Positions 58,701 through 62,397 of a stretch of DNA of 64,000 bases are shown here, in pieces. This stretch comes from Rugalucina vietnamica. Lineage: Eukaryota; Mollusca; Bivalvia; Lucinida; Lucinidae. The notes under the pieces were generated by a model. That model worked only from the letters and a program-made list of their open reading frames with translations. It did not search any database and was not told the origin of the DNA. The stretch's first letter is position 1. Each line of letters begins with the position of its first letter. Position numbers and translations under genes: made by a program. Location of the stretch: positions 8,734,214-8,798,213 of the forward strand of contig OZ024871.1 in the NCBI GenBank assembly GCA_964017185.1. The letters are read 5' to 3'.

Positions 58701-59983
58701 TTAATCATCGCATTTGAACTAAGAAATGTAATTCAATTCAAGAATTACTTATTGAAAGTAAAATTTATGACAAAACATCAAGTTTTCATAAATGAAATTG
58801 CCAAAGTTAAAGTTACTTCCCTTGAAATTCAAGTAAACTTTTAACAAGTTACGGCTTTTCAAATGAAAATTGCTCTCAATAGGCAAATGTAGATAAATTT
58901 CAAAATCACTGCAAAGCAGTCCTACTACATTTTGTAGCAAAAATAAGAAAAATAGGTAAACCCCCGCAAACCCCAGTTTTTCTATATAAAAGTGGGGTTT
59001 AAGGGGGTATACATTTCACGGACATGTTTTCTTGATGGTAGACTTTCGTCACAGCATTTACCGTTATAAATAAATATGAATGACACCCCTATTCTTATTG
59101 ATCAAATACATTCATTCCATTCATATGTATAACGGTCAACCTGTGACTTAAGTCTACTCTGATCGTCCGGGAACTATACCAGGTCTGAATTATGGCGGTC
59201 TAAATGTAAATAATATATCTGATTTATAATTTCAAATCTTAATCTATTACATTTACACTTTGTTTTTTTTCCGCTGAGCACTTCATAAGTTCAGCCAAAA
59301 AAGACCACTCCTCAGCCCAGAAAAGCTACTCGTCCCATAGGGCGAGCATATGGAAACTTCCACTCGTGAAACCACCGCGTTCAGGCGACAGCCAGACCAC
59401 ATACTTTCCTTCAGGTTCTTGATTAATTTCTTTTCAGAAATATTAGTCCATATGCTGGGATGCAACTGTGCACCGCAACCTACAAAATAGGTATGTAGCA
59501 CAGAAATTCCTGTACAAAACCACAGAGCTATTGAAATGCCCTTCCGCATTATGACTGACCCTGATGCGTTTTTTACGCAAGAAATTAAGAATGGCAGAAC
59601 CTATGCACCAGTCATTTGCAACCACGTCCCCCTCGGGGCCGGGGAATAGCGGGGATATTGACTTTTCTCTTTCCAAAGCCCGGGTATATGCCCAGCACTG
59701 CAGGGATACTCTTATGGTCAAAGCTCTGCGAAAGTCCCCGCTCAAATCCCGGCAGGTAAATGTAAATTTTCATGGCCATTTTGGGACAGGAATCAAAACC
59801 CCTGCTATTCCACGGCACTGCGGGGACAATGCTGAAGTCAAAACCCTGCAGTTAAGCCCGGCTATGCCCCCGCTATTCCCGGCCCCGAGGGGGCCGTGGT
59901 TGCAAATGACTGGTGCACTAAATCTGTAAGAAATAACTCACACCAGTGGAATATTGGGTTCCAGTGTCTGTGATCCCAGCCAT
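25038..59983 (-). CDS. TMEM104: TMEM104 orthologue, complete 10-exon gene (spans include introns)
   Basis: Multi-pass integral membrane protein of the amino-acid/auxin permease superfamily; the substrate of TMEM104 is not established. I assembled it exon by exon from conserved blocks, in order: GLIYVFNLIVGTGALTMPQA in TM1, an acidic cytosolic linker, PFEITQRVELGQM, YLYGDLAIYAAAVP, an extracellular-type loop with NTS and NRT sequons and a CW, FFNVQKTKYLQ, GVCVYSFMCHHSLPSL, FPVFTLSTNFPI and VGITGSYAGAGIQYIIPA. The joined frame is 1473 nt (490 residues plus stop), close to the roughly 496 residues of the human protein. All nine introns are GT-AG, and the phases (0,2,0,1,0,1,2,0,1) are mutually consistent, which is strong evidence for an intact functional gene. 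Introns total about 33 kb and are mostly transposon. The 5'UTR, any upstream non-coding exon and the poly(A) site were not determined. Confidence 0.93.
25865..26140 (+). mobile_element. SINE-like family G repeat
   Basis: Contains 'agtcaacagctaaggtcatg', 'acgtatgaatggtttgactt', 'cagacctgagcagttaacca' and 'gtaatctgatggtcagtcag'. An inverted copy lies at 31390-31730 and another at 63565-63760. It starts about 65 bp from the acceptor of TMEM104 exon 10. Confidence 0.7.
26811..26904 (-). CDS. TMEM104: TMEM104 exon 9
   Basis: 94 nt; acceptor AG at 26906-26905, donor GTAGGT from 26810. It encodes AVFFVTLGWFSFFNVQKTKY then LQLITTASRWI, matching FTFFDVQKTKYLQ...MRWI. It ends in phase 1 and joins exon 10 to give Ala. 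A hairpin MITE (26928-27170) starts 23 bp before the acceptor. Confidence 0.94.
26928..27170. mobile_element. Hairpin MITE (second copy of the 6364 family)
   Basis: Same ends (GGGCCCAGTTGTTCGAAA... and ...TTTTGAACAACTGGCCCC) and the same central hairpin as 6364-6607, here with a few mismatches. It lies 23 bp from the acceptor of TMEM104 exon 9. Confidence 0.82.
27836..28047 (-). mobile_element. Hairpin MITE family A
   Basis: Diverged copy: 'catgagaaaaaccagttttt' to 'ctcatgctatggttcat'. It ends 18 bp from the donor of TMEM104 exon 8. A truncated neighbour lies at 27742-27803. Confidence 0.75.
28066..28186 (-). CDS. TMEM104: TMEM104 exon 8 (lumenal/extracellular loop)
   Basis: 121 nt; acceptor AG at 28188-28187, donor GTATGT from 28065. 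It encodes the loop TYKLPPQNTSGGTCNRTL, then VESDPCW and NSYRIFV. Two N-glycosylation sequons (NTS, NRT) and the Cys/Trp pattern match the vertebrate loop. Hairpin-MITE copies end 18 bp beyond the donor and start about 30 bp before the acceptor. Confidence 0.92.
28219..28432 (-). mobile_element. Hairpin MITE family A
   Basis: 'gagccacgacgcgagaaaac' to 'ttctcatgacgtggctcat'. It starts about 30 bp before the acceptor of TMEM104 exon 8. A diverged third copy continues at 28433-28640. Confidence 0.82.
28683..28918 (+). mobile_element. Hairpin MITE family A, well preserved
   Basis: 'gagccgccgcatgggaaaac' to 'ttctcatgcacaggctcat', with the hairpin arms CAAAGGCGCAGATCAGCTTC and 'gaagctgatcagtacctttg' around 'acagtaactgc'. 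Confidence 0.87.
28975..29175 (+). repeat. Dispersed repeat H, copy 1
   Basis: 'gaatgggttttccaatcatt', 'tgggtgagtccattctaatt', 'cagaatagccccagatggg' and 'aggtttaaatgagttaa' recur in the same order at 36985-37200. Nature unknown; possibly SINE-like. Confidence 0.6.
29951..30105 (+). mobile_element. Hairpin MITE family A, diverged
   Basis: 'gaggcgcttcatgcgaaaac', 'gttactgcacagctgatcag' and 'aatttcaagcgtctaaattc' follow family order, with part of the hairpin lost. Confidence 0.6.
31390..31730 (-). mobile_element. SINE-like family G repeat, inverted copy
   Basis: Reverse complement of the repeat at 25865: 'gaaatagatgggcttctttt', 'cttattactggttaaccgct', 'aggtctgagcctgaccagga' and 'ccatccatacgtataagccg'. 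Confidence 0.7.
31770..31925 (-). mobile_element. SINE, 5' truncated
   Basis: Carries tail and body ('gtttaacgtctctttcaata', 'gctcatatgagacgggccaa', 'gaaccccgagagaaaaaaac', 'gaacttggcttgtctcacat') but lacks the tRNA head seen at 5466-5740. Confidence 0.8.
31930..32690. other. AT-rich DNA inside the 4.3-kb element
   Basis: No ORF of note. Copies of the GTTACATACGTTACG motif occur near 32092 and 32432. Confidence 0.4.
33557..34124 (-). mobile_element. Hairpin MITE family A split by a nested element
   Basis: The MITE runs 33557-33744 and resumes at 34093 ('caaaaatccagttttctcat'). Its sequence is contiguous once the insert at 33745-34092 is removed. Confidence 0.8.
33745..34092. mobile_element. 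348-bp inverted-repeat element nested in a MITE
   Basis: The ends are CCATATTCATTCTAATTAGC and 'actaattagaatgaatatgg', inverted. The interior is AT-rich and non-coding. It must be younger than the MITE it interrupts. Confidence 0.75.
34140..34560 (+). mobile_element. tRNA-headed SINE-like repeat
   Basis: The head 'acaacggcctagtggttaaa' (A-box-like) with 'ggtcctgggtttttacacca' (degenerate B box) is followed by 'cctccgccaggaaggtaaaa'. The tail 'gaatgggacattaaaccaca' ends about 10 bp before the TMEM104 exon 7 donor. Confidence 0.55.
34572..34671 (-). CDS. TMEM104: TMEM104 exon 7
   Basis: 100 nt; acceptor AG at 34673-34672, donor GTAATG from 34571, phase 1 to phase 2. It encodes IGVLLFNLCIVIYLYGDLAI and YAAAVPKSIRDVAC, a highly conserved transmembrane block. 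A SINE-like tail ends about 10 bp from the donor. Confidence 0.94.
34690..36475 (+). repeat. AGGTCA-family repeat, four tandem units
   Basis: Four units of about 440-460 bp, each with 'ttgaccttgccgtaaaatag' then 'gtcaaggtcatcccagggtc' (34781, 35238, 35690 and 36148 regions), 'tggttctggagaagaagatt', 'gccatggcggccatcttggt' and 'tatacatgtatatagccccg'. It ends with a GACGGACGGAC microsatellite and 'actataagctcggctcaggt'. Confidence 0.88.
36480..36735 (-). mobile_element. Two degraded hairpin MITE family A copies
   Basis: 36480-36612 ('gtagcaaaaacaaaggcgct', 'ttgctggttttctggtgcat') and 36615-36735 ('ccttcgcatggaaaaaaaac', 'ccaaaacaaaggtgatgatc') keep family order but have lost large parts. Confidence 0.65.
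36931..36961 (-). CDS. TMEM104: TMEM104 exon 6 (31-nt micro-exon)
   Basis: Acceptor AG at 36963-36962, donor GTAAGT from 36930. It encodes GQMASLFFNK plus the first base of the next codon; GQMAxxFFNK is invariant in the family. At 31 nt it is easily missed by automated gene finders. Confidence 0.93.
36985..37200 (+). repeat. Dispersed repeat H, copy 2
   Basis: Same order of blocks as at 28975-29175, ending 'ggcttaaatgagttaac'. It lies 24 bp from the acceptor of TMEM104 exon 6. Confidence 0.6.
37205..37690 (+). repeat. Tandem repeat, ~62-67-bp unit
   Basis: Imperfect copies of 'atacaaatcattgcaatatt', 'ttcagctacatgtatatatg' and 'aattaaagcaaaacattcag' recur six or seven times. The left copies are shorter and more diverged. 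Confidence 0.85.
37944..38153 (-). mobile_element. Hairpin MITE family A (36 bp from TMEM104 exon 5)
   Basis: 'tagccgccacatgacaaaac' to 'ggttttctaatgcagtggct'. The central hairpin is reduced. Confidence 0.8.
38190..38239 (-). CDS. TMEM104: TMEM104 exon 5
   Basis: 50 nt; acceptor AG at 38241-38240, donor GTGAGA from 38189. It runs phase 1 to phase 0 and encodes EDRNISSPFEITQRVEL, matching PFEITDRVEM of human TMEM104. Copies of the same hairpin MITE lie on both sides: one ends 36 bp beyond the donor, the other starts 63 bp before the acceptor. Confidence 0.93.
38303..38537 (-). mobile_element. Hairpin MITE family A, well preserved
   Basis: 'gagccacctcgtgggaaaac' to 'ttttcccatgaggcggctca', with an intact hairpin (GCGAAAACAAAGGCGCTGAT / 'ctgcgtctttgttttcgc') around 'cacggttaccgcg'. 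Confidence 0.87.
38638..38927. mobile_element. PIF/Harbinger-like MITE with TTA duplication
   Basis: TGCACCAGTCATTTATAACC at left, 'acaaatgacttgtgca' at right. TTA is present on both sides (38635-38637 and 38928-38930). A 290-bp GC-richer interior, non-coding. Confidence 0.85.
39238..39461 (-). mobile_element. Hairpin MITE family A
   Basis: 'gagctgtatcatgagaacca' to 'ttttcatgatgcagctca', with the partial hairpin 'gcaaaaacaaaggcgctgac' / 'tgatctgcgcctttgttttc'. Confidence 0.83.
39640..40195 (+). mobile_element. TCGCGAC-rich inverted-repeat element, copy 2
   Basis: The right end 'attccagtgagataggggct' matches the left end of copy 1 (19062). The interior is the same CACTCGTACGAATGTCGCGA-like material. 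A 137-residue frame is open on the plus strand at 39669-40082. Confidence 0.75.
40248..41535. mobile_element. Inverted-end element carrying ~150-bp tandem units
   Basis: It begins 'atgtctccccccttt' and ends 'gggggagacata'. About eight units of roughly 150 bp carry 'gcaagagttatggttcttgt', 'ttataagtgtaccaagtttc', 'ttgaaatatctcttacggtt' and 'ggaaataactccaaagatat'. A CAGA microsatellite (41455-41475) precedes the right end, paralleling the element at 6948-8572. Confidence 0.82.
41795..42060. mobile_element. Palindromic MITE family B, near full length
   Basis: Outer arm 'tttatatagaaaaactggcg', inner arms 'gtgggtactcgttagaaccg' and 'tctaacctgtacccacaatc' around the centre 'cctcaccgagg', closing 'tattgcatgggcatgttttg'. 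Confidence 0.83.
43173..44357. mobile_element. Non-autonomous hAT-like element (1185 bp)
   Basis: A 14-bp perfect TIR AGGCTGTCAACCAA is flanked by the 8-bp duplication GTGAAAAC (43165-43172 and 44358-44365). Subterminal copies of AATATAGGAG crowd both ends, more densely on the right. Deleting the element and one duplication restores the interrupted AGGTCA-family repeat exactly. No transposase ORF. Confidence 0.92.
44644..45609 (+). pseudogene. Decayed mariner-like transposon
   Basis: A left terminal-like sequence (TACAGTCGGAAAGTTCCCGG at 44646) is followed by plus-strand fragments. These include IFQEDNAIRSSIVTCIDDY (mariner-type 'QDNA..H.S' catalytic Asp block) and, after a stop, YTRDLAP, which matches the Y-S-P-D-L-A-P-C-D hallmark with lesions near 45365-45415. 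Multiple stops and frameshifts make it dead. An opposite-strand ORF at 44678-44920 is unassigned. Confidence 0.6.
46404..47044. mobile_element. Inverted-repeat element with GGACAAAACACC ends
   Basis: AGGACAAAACACC at left and GGTGTTTTGTCCT at right. The next ~90 bp inward also pair ('cggacaaaactccctcactc' with 'gggagggagtttgtccaagg'). Interior non-coding. No clear target duplication. Confidence 0.7.
47200..47435. mobile_element. Family B core inserted in hairpin MITE family A remnants
   Basis: Family A start ('gagaaaacctgtttttcgg') and end ('ggttttctcatagtgggctc') flank family B material ('cccacaatctacgttttgag', 'tattgcatgggcaagttttc'), suggesting nesting with deletions. Confidence 0.5.
47650..47900. 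mobile_element. Palindromic MITE family B, diverged
   Basis: 'ttatatattaaaactggggt', 'gattaagggtattcgattag', 'taacgtgtacccacaatcaa' and 'tgttttgagcaaaactattg' keep family order. Confidence 0.7.
48212..48284 (-). CDS. TMEM104: TMEM104 exon 4 (acidic cytosolic linker)
   Basis: 73 nt; acceptor AG at 48286-48285, donor GTAGGT from 48211. Only one frame is open. It reads SINEDIHVPEDVEE then TTPLINNIEN and ends in phase 1. The sequence is poorly conserved but acidic, as is the corresponding linker of other TMEM104 proteins. It is placed by splice-site quality, order and phase rather than by identity. Confidence 0.78.
48335..48702 (+). mobile_element. Hairpin MITE family A, fragment plus full copy
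   Basis: 48335-48442 is a half copy ('gtttccacacaggtttgaaa', 'actgtacagctacagaagat'). 48473-48702 is a full copy ('gagccgagtcatgagaaaac' to 'ttctcatgaggcagctcat') with the hairpin present. Confidence 0.78.
49000..49078 (-). CDS. TMEM104: TMEM104 exon 3
   Basis: 79 nt; acceptor AG at 49080-49079, donor GTATGT from 48999. The first base completes the Ser codon split from exon 2. It encodes YLTVTFVTETMATSNALL and RTEVYRTR, equivalent to the FVTTTFVIEAMAAANAQL region of vertebrate TMEM104. It ends in phase 0. Confidence 0.92.
49597..49833 (+). mobile_element. Hairpin MITE family A, well preserved
   Basis: 'gagccgccgcatccgaaaac' to 'ttctcgtgcacaggctcat'. The hairpin CAAAGGCGCAGATTAGCTTC / 'gaagctgatcagcgcctttg' is nearly perfect around 'gcagttaactgc'. 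Confidence 0.88.
49911..50032 (-). CDS. TMEM104: TMEM104 exon 2 (TM1-TM2)
   Basis: Acceptor AG at 50034-50033, donor GTATGT from 49910. The 122 nt encode the family-defining segment VGLIYVFNLIVGTGALTMPQ followed by AFSTAGW and a second hydrophobic stretch. The exon ends in phase 2 (ATG AG). A hairpin MITE begins only 21 bp upstream of the acceptor (50054), so it must overlap the branch-point region. Confidence 0.93.
50054..50288 (-). mobile_element. Hairpin MITE family A (21 bp from exon 2 acceptor)
   Basis: 'gagccgccttgtgggaaaac' to 'ttttcccatgtggcagctca'. The hairpin core 'cagcttcgcagttactgcga' is perfect. Confidence 0.88.
50383..50541 (-). mobile_element. Hairpin MITE family A, truncated
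   Basis: Starts inside the family at 'aagcttgaaatttcggattt' and runs to 'ttctcatgatgcagctca', retaining the hairpin. Confidence 0.78.
50810..51024 (+). mobile_element. Hairpin MITE family A
   Basis: 'gagccaccgcattggaaaac' to 'ttttcacacgcacaggctca', with hairpin 'cagcttcgcagtaactgcga'. Confidence 0.85.
51075..51215 (-). mobile_element. tRNA-headed SINE fragment
   Basis: On the minus strand, 'gcatggtggtctattggtta' followed by 'agcgtcagactctgaatcaa' and 'tcctggatttgaccctcact' has A-box and B-box spacing. The 3' body is short and degenerate. A genuine tRNA gene is unlikely: no pairing acceptor stem was found. Confidence 0.55.
51665..51945. mobile_element. Palindromic MITE family B, full length
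   Basis: A long palindrome from 'aaaacatgcccatgcaatat' to 'tattgcatggacaagttttc', centred on 'agtcgcctcaccgatgtggt'. One of the best-preserved copies. Confidence 0.85.
51950..52560. other. No gene; partial similarity to the 6948 element
   Basis: AT-rich. 'gtttatgaaacactatgcct' near 52292 resembles the left end of the element at 6948. No exon signal. Confidence 0.4.
52570..52850 (+). repeat. Dispersed repeat matching the 9125-9425 core
   Basis: Shared blocks include 'aagtaggcaatgatcaggaa', 'taacaatcaggtactcatac' and 'acagcacaaaaatacaccaa'. Here the GGATATCC clusters are absent, so the core moves or is copied independently of them. Confidence 0.6.
53124..54070 (-). repeat. 3' LTR of the retroelement
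   Basis: Same length and termini as the 5' LTR. The offset between the two is exactly 4859 bp at both ends, so there is no net indel between them. Confidence 0.9.
54071..55191 (-). other. LTR-element interior, non-coding part
   Basis: AT-rich. It contains short repeats of 'tgtaccaaacatct' and 'ataccaaa' (54410-54790). No ORF of note. It lies between ORF2 and the 3' LTR, where pol would be expected in an autonomous element. Confidence 0.5.
55192..56835 (-). CDS. LTR-element ORF2, GYSQ-repeat and acidic protein
   Basis: Open for 547 codons, overlapping the end of ORF1 by 149 nt in the +1 frame. No ATG is at the 5' edge; the first is at 56799. The first ~200 residues carry about 15 copies of a GYSQ-centred unit (for example THGYSQPMQNKT), rich in Q, N, S, Y and T and resembling low-complexity prion-like regions. 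Next comes a predicted helix (NLELAEILYNTQIALAKLYL). The rest is acidic and Ser/Asn/Glu rich. No enzymatic motif is seen. It may be expressed by frameshifting from ORF1, or the two may be one ORF broken by a 1-nt indel. Confidence 0.55.
   Translation of the reverse strand: MRNSGSQNLIGLMSLPHIHIIGTKGSQDLMIICTHLYRRYSKPVLTSQASPTCVREDTQGYSQLNKVENTMQGYSLSQPMQNRSATQEYGYSNEAATQGCSQSNKIATATHGYSQPMQNKTKPQEYSNSSQGYSHSSETDTVTHGYSQPNQNVSATNGYSHTIQNKTTPQCYSQRKEIETNTPGYSQSNSIATANEGYSQTMQTKTVTQEYCYPKDIKTVNPGYSQSNQMTHEVGCTASKEAKTVKHNLELAEILYNTQIALAKLYLTQSKDEQSSIESESESQIEIIEQVIEPDSCDSLINDCQNDIKSQNTETESNDSLLSSCENELNSEITDTKSDQIINGIESKQFNQIIQLEIKSDNLKSNHNSENAQYACSVSEMNSTIKDIDSIQSQLIAAIPDPESVYSPEQIVSARSCNLISQESGFSGNDSVTDKFYCDKSDRETLVESVMSDITYSDSPLYLDRLFSEHAESNIPVKEIGLISRPEFQSRAILKGHTMISMTQLRDQISSMREHSLCLPLYLSSYQNICVQEAVKDSSHLQMQQHL
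56687..57550 (-). CDS. LTR-element ORF1, 24-residue tandem repeat protein
   Basis: 287 residues from an ATG at 57550-57548 with A at -3, 432 nt downstream of the 5' LTR. After a short N terminus (MSFQYHSDRQYCAGMPSHNM), residues 20 to about 215 consist of eight or nine copies of a 24-residue unit (THGPIHNIPPTHVRDRPQPE plus LL). The DNA unit is 72 bp and the central copies are nearly identical. The C terminus is rich in His, Pro and Tyr. No zinc knuckle, capsid-type or catalytic motif is visible. Position suggests a gag-like structural product, but this is inference. I do not recognise the family. Confidence 0.6.
   Translation of the reverse strand: MSFQYHSDRQYCAGMPSHNMSPAYARDRVYPELLTHGSVQNIAPTHARDRINPEFLTHGSFNTIPPTHVRDMLQPEFLTHGPIHNIPPTHVRDRPQPELLTHGPIHNIPPTHVRDRPQPELLTHGPIHNIPPTHVRDRPQPELFTHGPVHNIPPTHVRDRPHPELLTHGPIHNIPPTHVRDRPHPELFTHGPVHNIPPTHVRDRPYQELFTHRPHALPTFTVGNRGQLGHLDHIPSSHFEEQRFTEPYRAHVLTPHTHYRDERLPGSNDHMYPSVPKVFKASPYIPG
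57983..58929 (-). repeat. 5' LTR of the retroelement
   Basis: 947 bp, TG...CA, with an 11-bp terminal inverted repeat TGTAGTAGGAC/GTCCTACTACA. It differs from the other LTR at about four positions by eye (two near 58545-58552, one near 58614, one near 58661), implying recent insertion. Confidence 0.9.
59604..59917. mobile_element. PIF/Harbinger-like MITE beside TMEM104 exon 1
   Basis: TGCACCAGTCATTTGCAACC and 'ttgcaaatgactggtgca' ends, flanked by CTA on both sides (59601-59603, 59918-59920). The donor of TMEM104 exon 1 begins 24 bp away. Confidence 0.88.
59942..59983 (-). CDS. TMEM104: TMEM104 exon 1 (start codon)
   Basis: The ATG is at 59983-59981. Fourteen codons read MAGITDTGTQYSTG, matching the N terminus of TMEM104 (MAGxITxTGxxYS). 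The donor is GTGAGT at 59941-59936, phase 0. A competing GT two bases earlier would break the frame with exon 2. A 314-bp PIF-like MITE ends 24 bp inside the following intron. Confidence 0.88.
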
Positions 59984-62390
59984 TGTGAAAACAAGATATA
60001 GGAAAAGATTCTTTATTGTTTATTTATGGTCAGGTGCGTCATAATTTTCGATATTCTTCAGCTCTTCTTTCAACTTTCATGCCGTAGAGACAGCTAAAGT
60101 GTAAATGGGGTGCAGTGACACTTGTGTTTTGACAGATTTGACACTTGAACCCAAAGATCACATGGATGGCCGCTTACAACAAATTTGATATAAACAACTG
60201 TGAATTCGATTCGCTTCTGTTTAAAATGTACATTTATAGCATATGCAATCTTACTTTGTTTGCTTGTTTAGTTCCAGTGATTCATTTTGTGTAATTTTAA
60301 CATAAAAATTTAAATTTACTACAACAAATTTTCAGCGATGTAAGCGGCTAATGTCAAGTCGCCTGACATTTCTTTCAATTTGGAAGAAAAAACTCATTTT
60401 AGCACAGTGAAAGACTATTGATTTTTAAAGGTAACCGGTTCAGCGAATTAAACGATAATCGTTTGTCACATATTCATTTGAAGGGAGTGGCAGCTTGTAG
60501 ATAATAGTAAAAAAATCGAATTTTTAAAATGTCATAAGTTTTCGCGGCTCATCTGAATCTGGATAGTTTACTGGTGACACGCCGAATGACTATATTTCGC
60601 CAGGGGGTTCGGATGGGGGAGAAATTAGTCCCTTGAACACACGAGTGAAGGGAACTTGGACACACAATCATCTGACATTTCAGCCAGAGCCCCAGATAAG
60701 GGTCGTATTTGCGTATTTTACTACCCTAAAATCAGCAGATACGCCTCTGACTGAAATTTGATGAGTACCATTTACGCATGCAATTTCTAATATACGCAAC
60801 AAATCCAAATTGACGTCGTAGGCTATCGCCATCTTAATCCAATCTAAACAAAAACAGATGCTTGCATGCTTTCCAGAAAAGTATCTGAATACTTTTGTCA
60901 AGCCTTTATCAAACCACGATGCCCGGACCATCGGCTAATCTTGATTTTTATTGGACGATGGTGTTGCACTTGATTTTGCGTGTTGTGTTTTAAGATACTT
61001 GGTCTGTGACGATTCCTTCCATGACAAAATACAACACTTTCGAACACACCCTTTTTTAATGTGATTTCTTTCACTGCCAAAATGTTCGATTTGTTTACTT
61101 TATCCCGATTACAAGTACAGATTTTTCTTTGTTCAAAAACATTTTTATCGAACCTTCAAATAACGATTCTGATTTGAAGTTATCTTTGTATTAAAAGCTG
61201 CCAAGACTAATTTCATTTGTTATATTTTTCTCGTTCGGACTAAAAATGTAATTTTTTTCCAACTGAAAAACCCTAGAATGGAATGTGGAAGTGTCAATGT
61301 GATAATTGTCACCAATTAACTAAAACAACATTCCATTTTTCAAGAGTCAATGGAGCGTGAACAGATATTGCCCCTTTTCCTGATCACTGCATACTTATTT
61401 CTTTGTATACTATCTTTGTTTGAAGTGAGCATTATCTGTAATTAGGCTTGCCAGTTTTTAATTGGTAATTAAGTTTTGAAGGAAACGACAGGGAAAAACT
61501 TAGTGGCTTCTCTTAAGAATTTATTGCCAGTTTGTGCTCTAATTATTAGTCATAAACACTGGAAAGAATAACAGATTTTAATAAAGTTTCGAATTAAAAA
61601 AATAGTGGATCATGCATTTGTTAATGAATTACATATAGCATAGTGGCGACAGATATCATCCTTGGTTGACCGTAGATGTACCCGCAAAAAATAGAGTTGA
61701 GTGATCTTAATTTTATTACCTAAAGCTAGTTTTGATAGTTTATTTCGGTGATAAACTCAATTCAGGTGAACAAACTCACACGATATGCCCCATTCGAAAG
61801 TCCCGAATCAGATTCATTCGCGCCATTGAACAGACTCGGCCGAAGTGAAAAAGGTACGAAACGACCTTGTAAGTATGCAACGGCTTATCGTAAAAAATCA
61901 ATATCAAGTACAACAGTAAAACGAAACTAGATTTCTAAACAACAAAACACTATCAACCCGCTATTTGACAGTTTGACCTCTGCCTTCAAATGCTCAAAAA
62001 CTGTTCAACGCAACTTAGTGGACTCATTCACAGGATGTTGATCAGCAGTATATGCCAATAACACTTTTCAATTGGATGTCACTTTTAGTCTTAACCCGAG
62101 TCTTCTCTGGCTGTCTGACCCATAAAGGGTTATAATAGCCGCCAGTCAAAAATAATCGAAGGCTATTTAACGTCAGAGCAGTCTCGGATTATTTTAGTCT
62201 TAAACCAAGAATCAAGAATCAAAAGTTAATGGCAATACAATTGTATATTGAATTTGTTTGTTTGGTGTTTAAATTTATAAGCCAATTAGTTTTAACATTA
62301 TTTTAAAAAAATATTATTTGATCATTGCGCGCCAAAATACTCCTACGACAAAAACTTCATGATTAAAAAAAGGCTTTTTACACCTTGTGA
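59984..62390. other. 5' flank of TMEM104, no certain gene
   Basis: Presumed promoter and intergenic DNA, notably poorer in repeats than the rest. Short minus-strand ORFs at 60680-60931 (MAIAYDVNLDLLRILEIACV) and 60898-61080 (MAVKEITLKKGVFESVVFCH) start with plausible ATGs but match nothing I know. A splice-bounded plus-strand block at 61765-61870 is described in the findings. Confidence 0.4.
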
Positions 62391-62397
62391 TGTCATT

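Larger units (their letters stand above)
53124..58929 (-). mobile_element. LTR retroelement without pol
   Basis: Two 947-bp direct repeats (53124-54070 and 57983-58929) begin TGTAGTAGGAC and end GTCCTACTACA, and are flanked by TTTT on both sides (53120-53123, 58930-58933). On the minus strand the 5' LTR is 57983-58929. Immediately after it, TTGGTGCGTAGTGACCAGG fits a tRNA primer site with a one-base offset. A purine-biased tract ('agaaagaatgg') precedes the 3' LTR. The reverse orientation shows neither signal. The 3.9-kb interior carries two long ORFs and about 1.1 kb of non-coding DNA, but no protease, reverse transcriptase, RNase H or integrase motif was found. Confidence 0.88.
52929..59176. 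mobile_element. TA-flanked inverted-repeat element hosting nested insertions
   Basis: The ends TAGTTCCCGGACGATCAGAG (52929-52948) and 'ctctgatcgtccgggaacta' (59157-59176) are perfect 20-bp inverted repeats flanked by TA, as in Tc1/mariner-type insertions. Without the LTR element inside, it is about 440 bp. Between the ends lie a family B palindrome and, at the right, a small palindrome (59036-59153). Confidence 0.75.
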
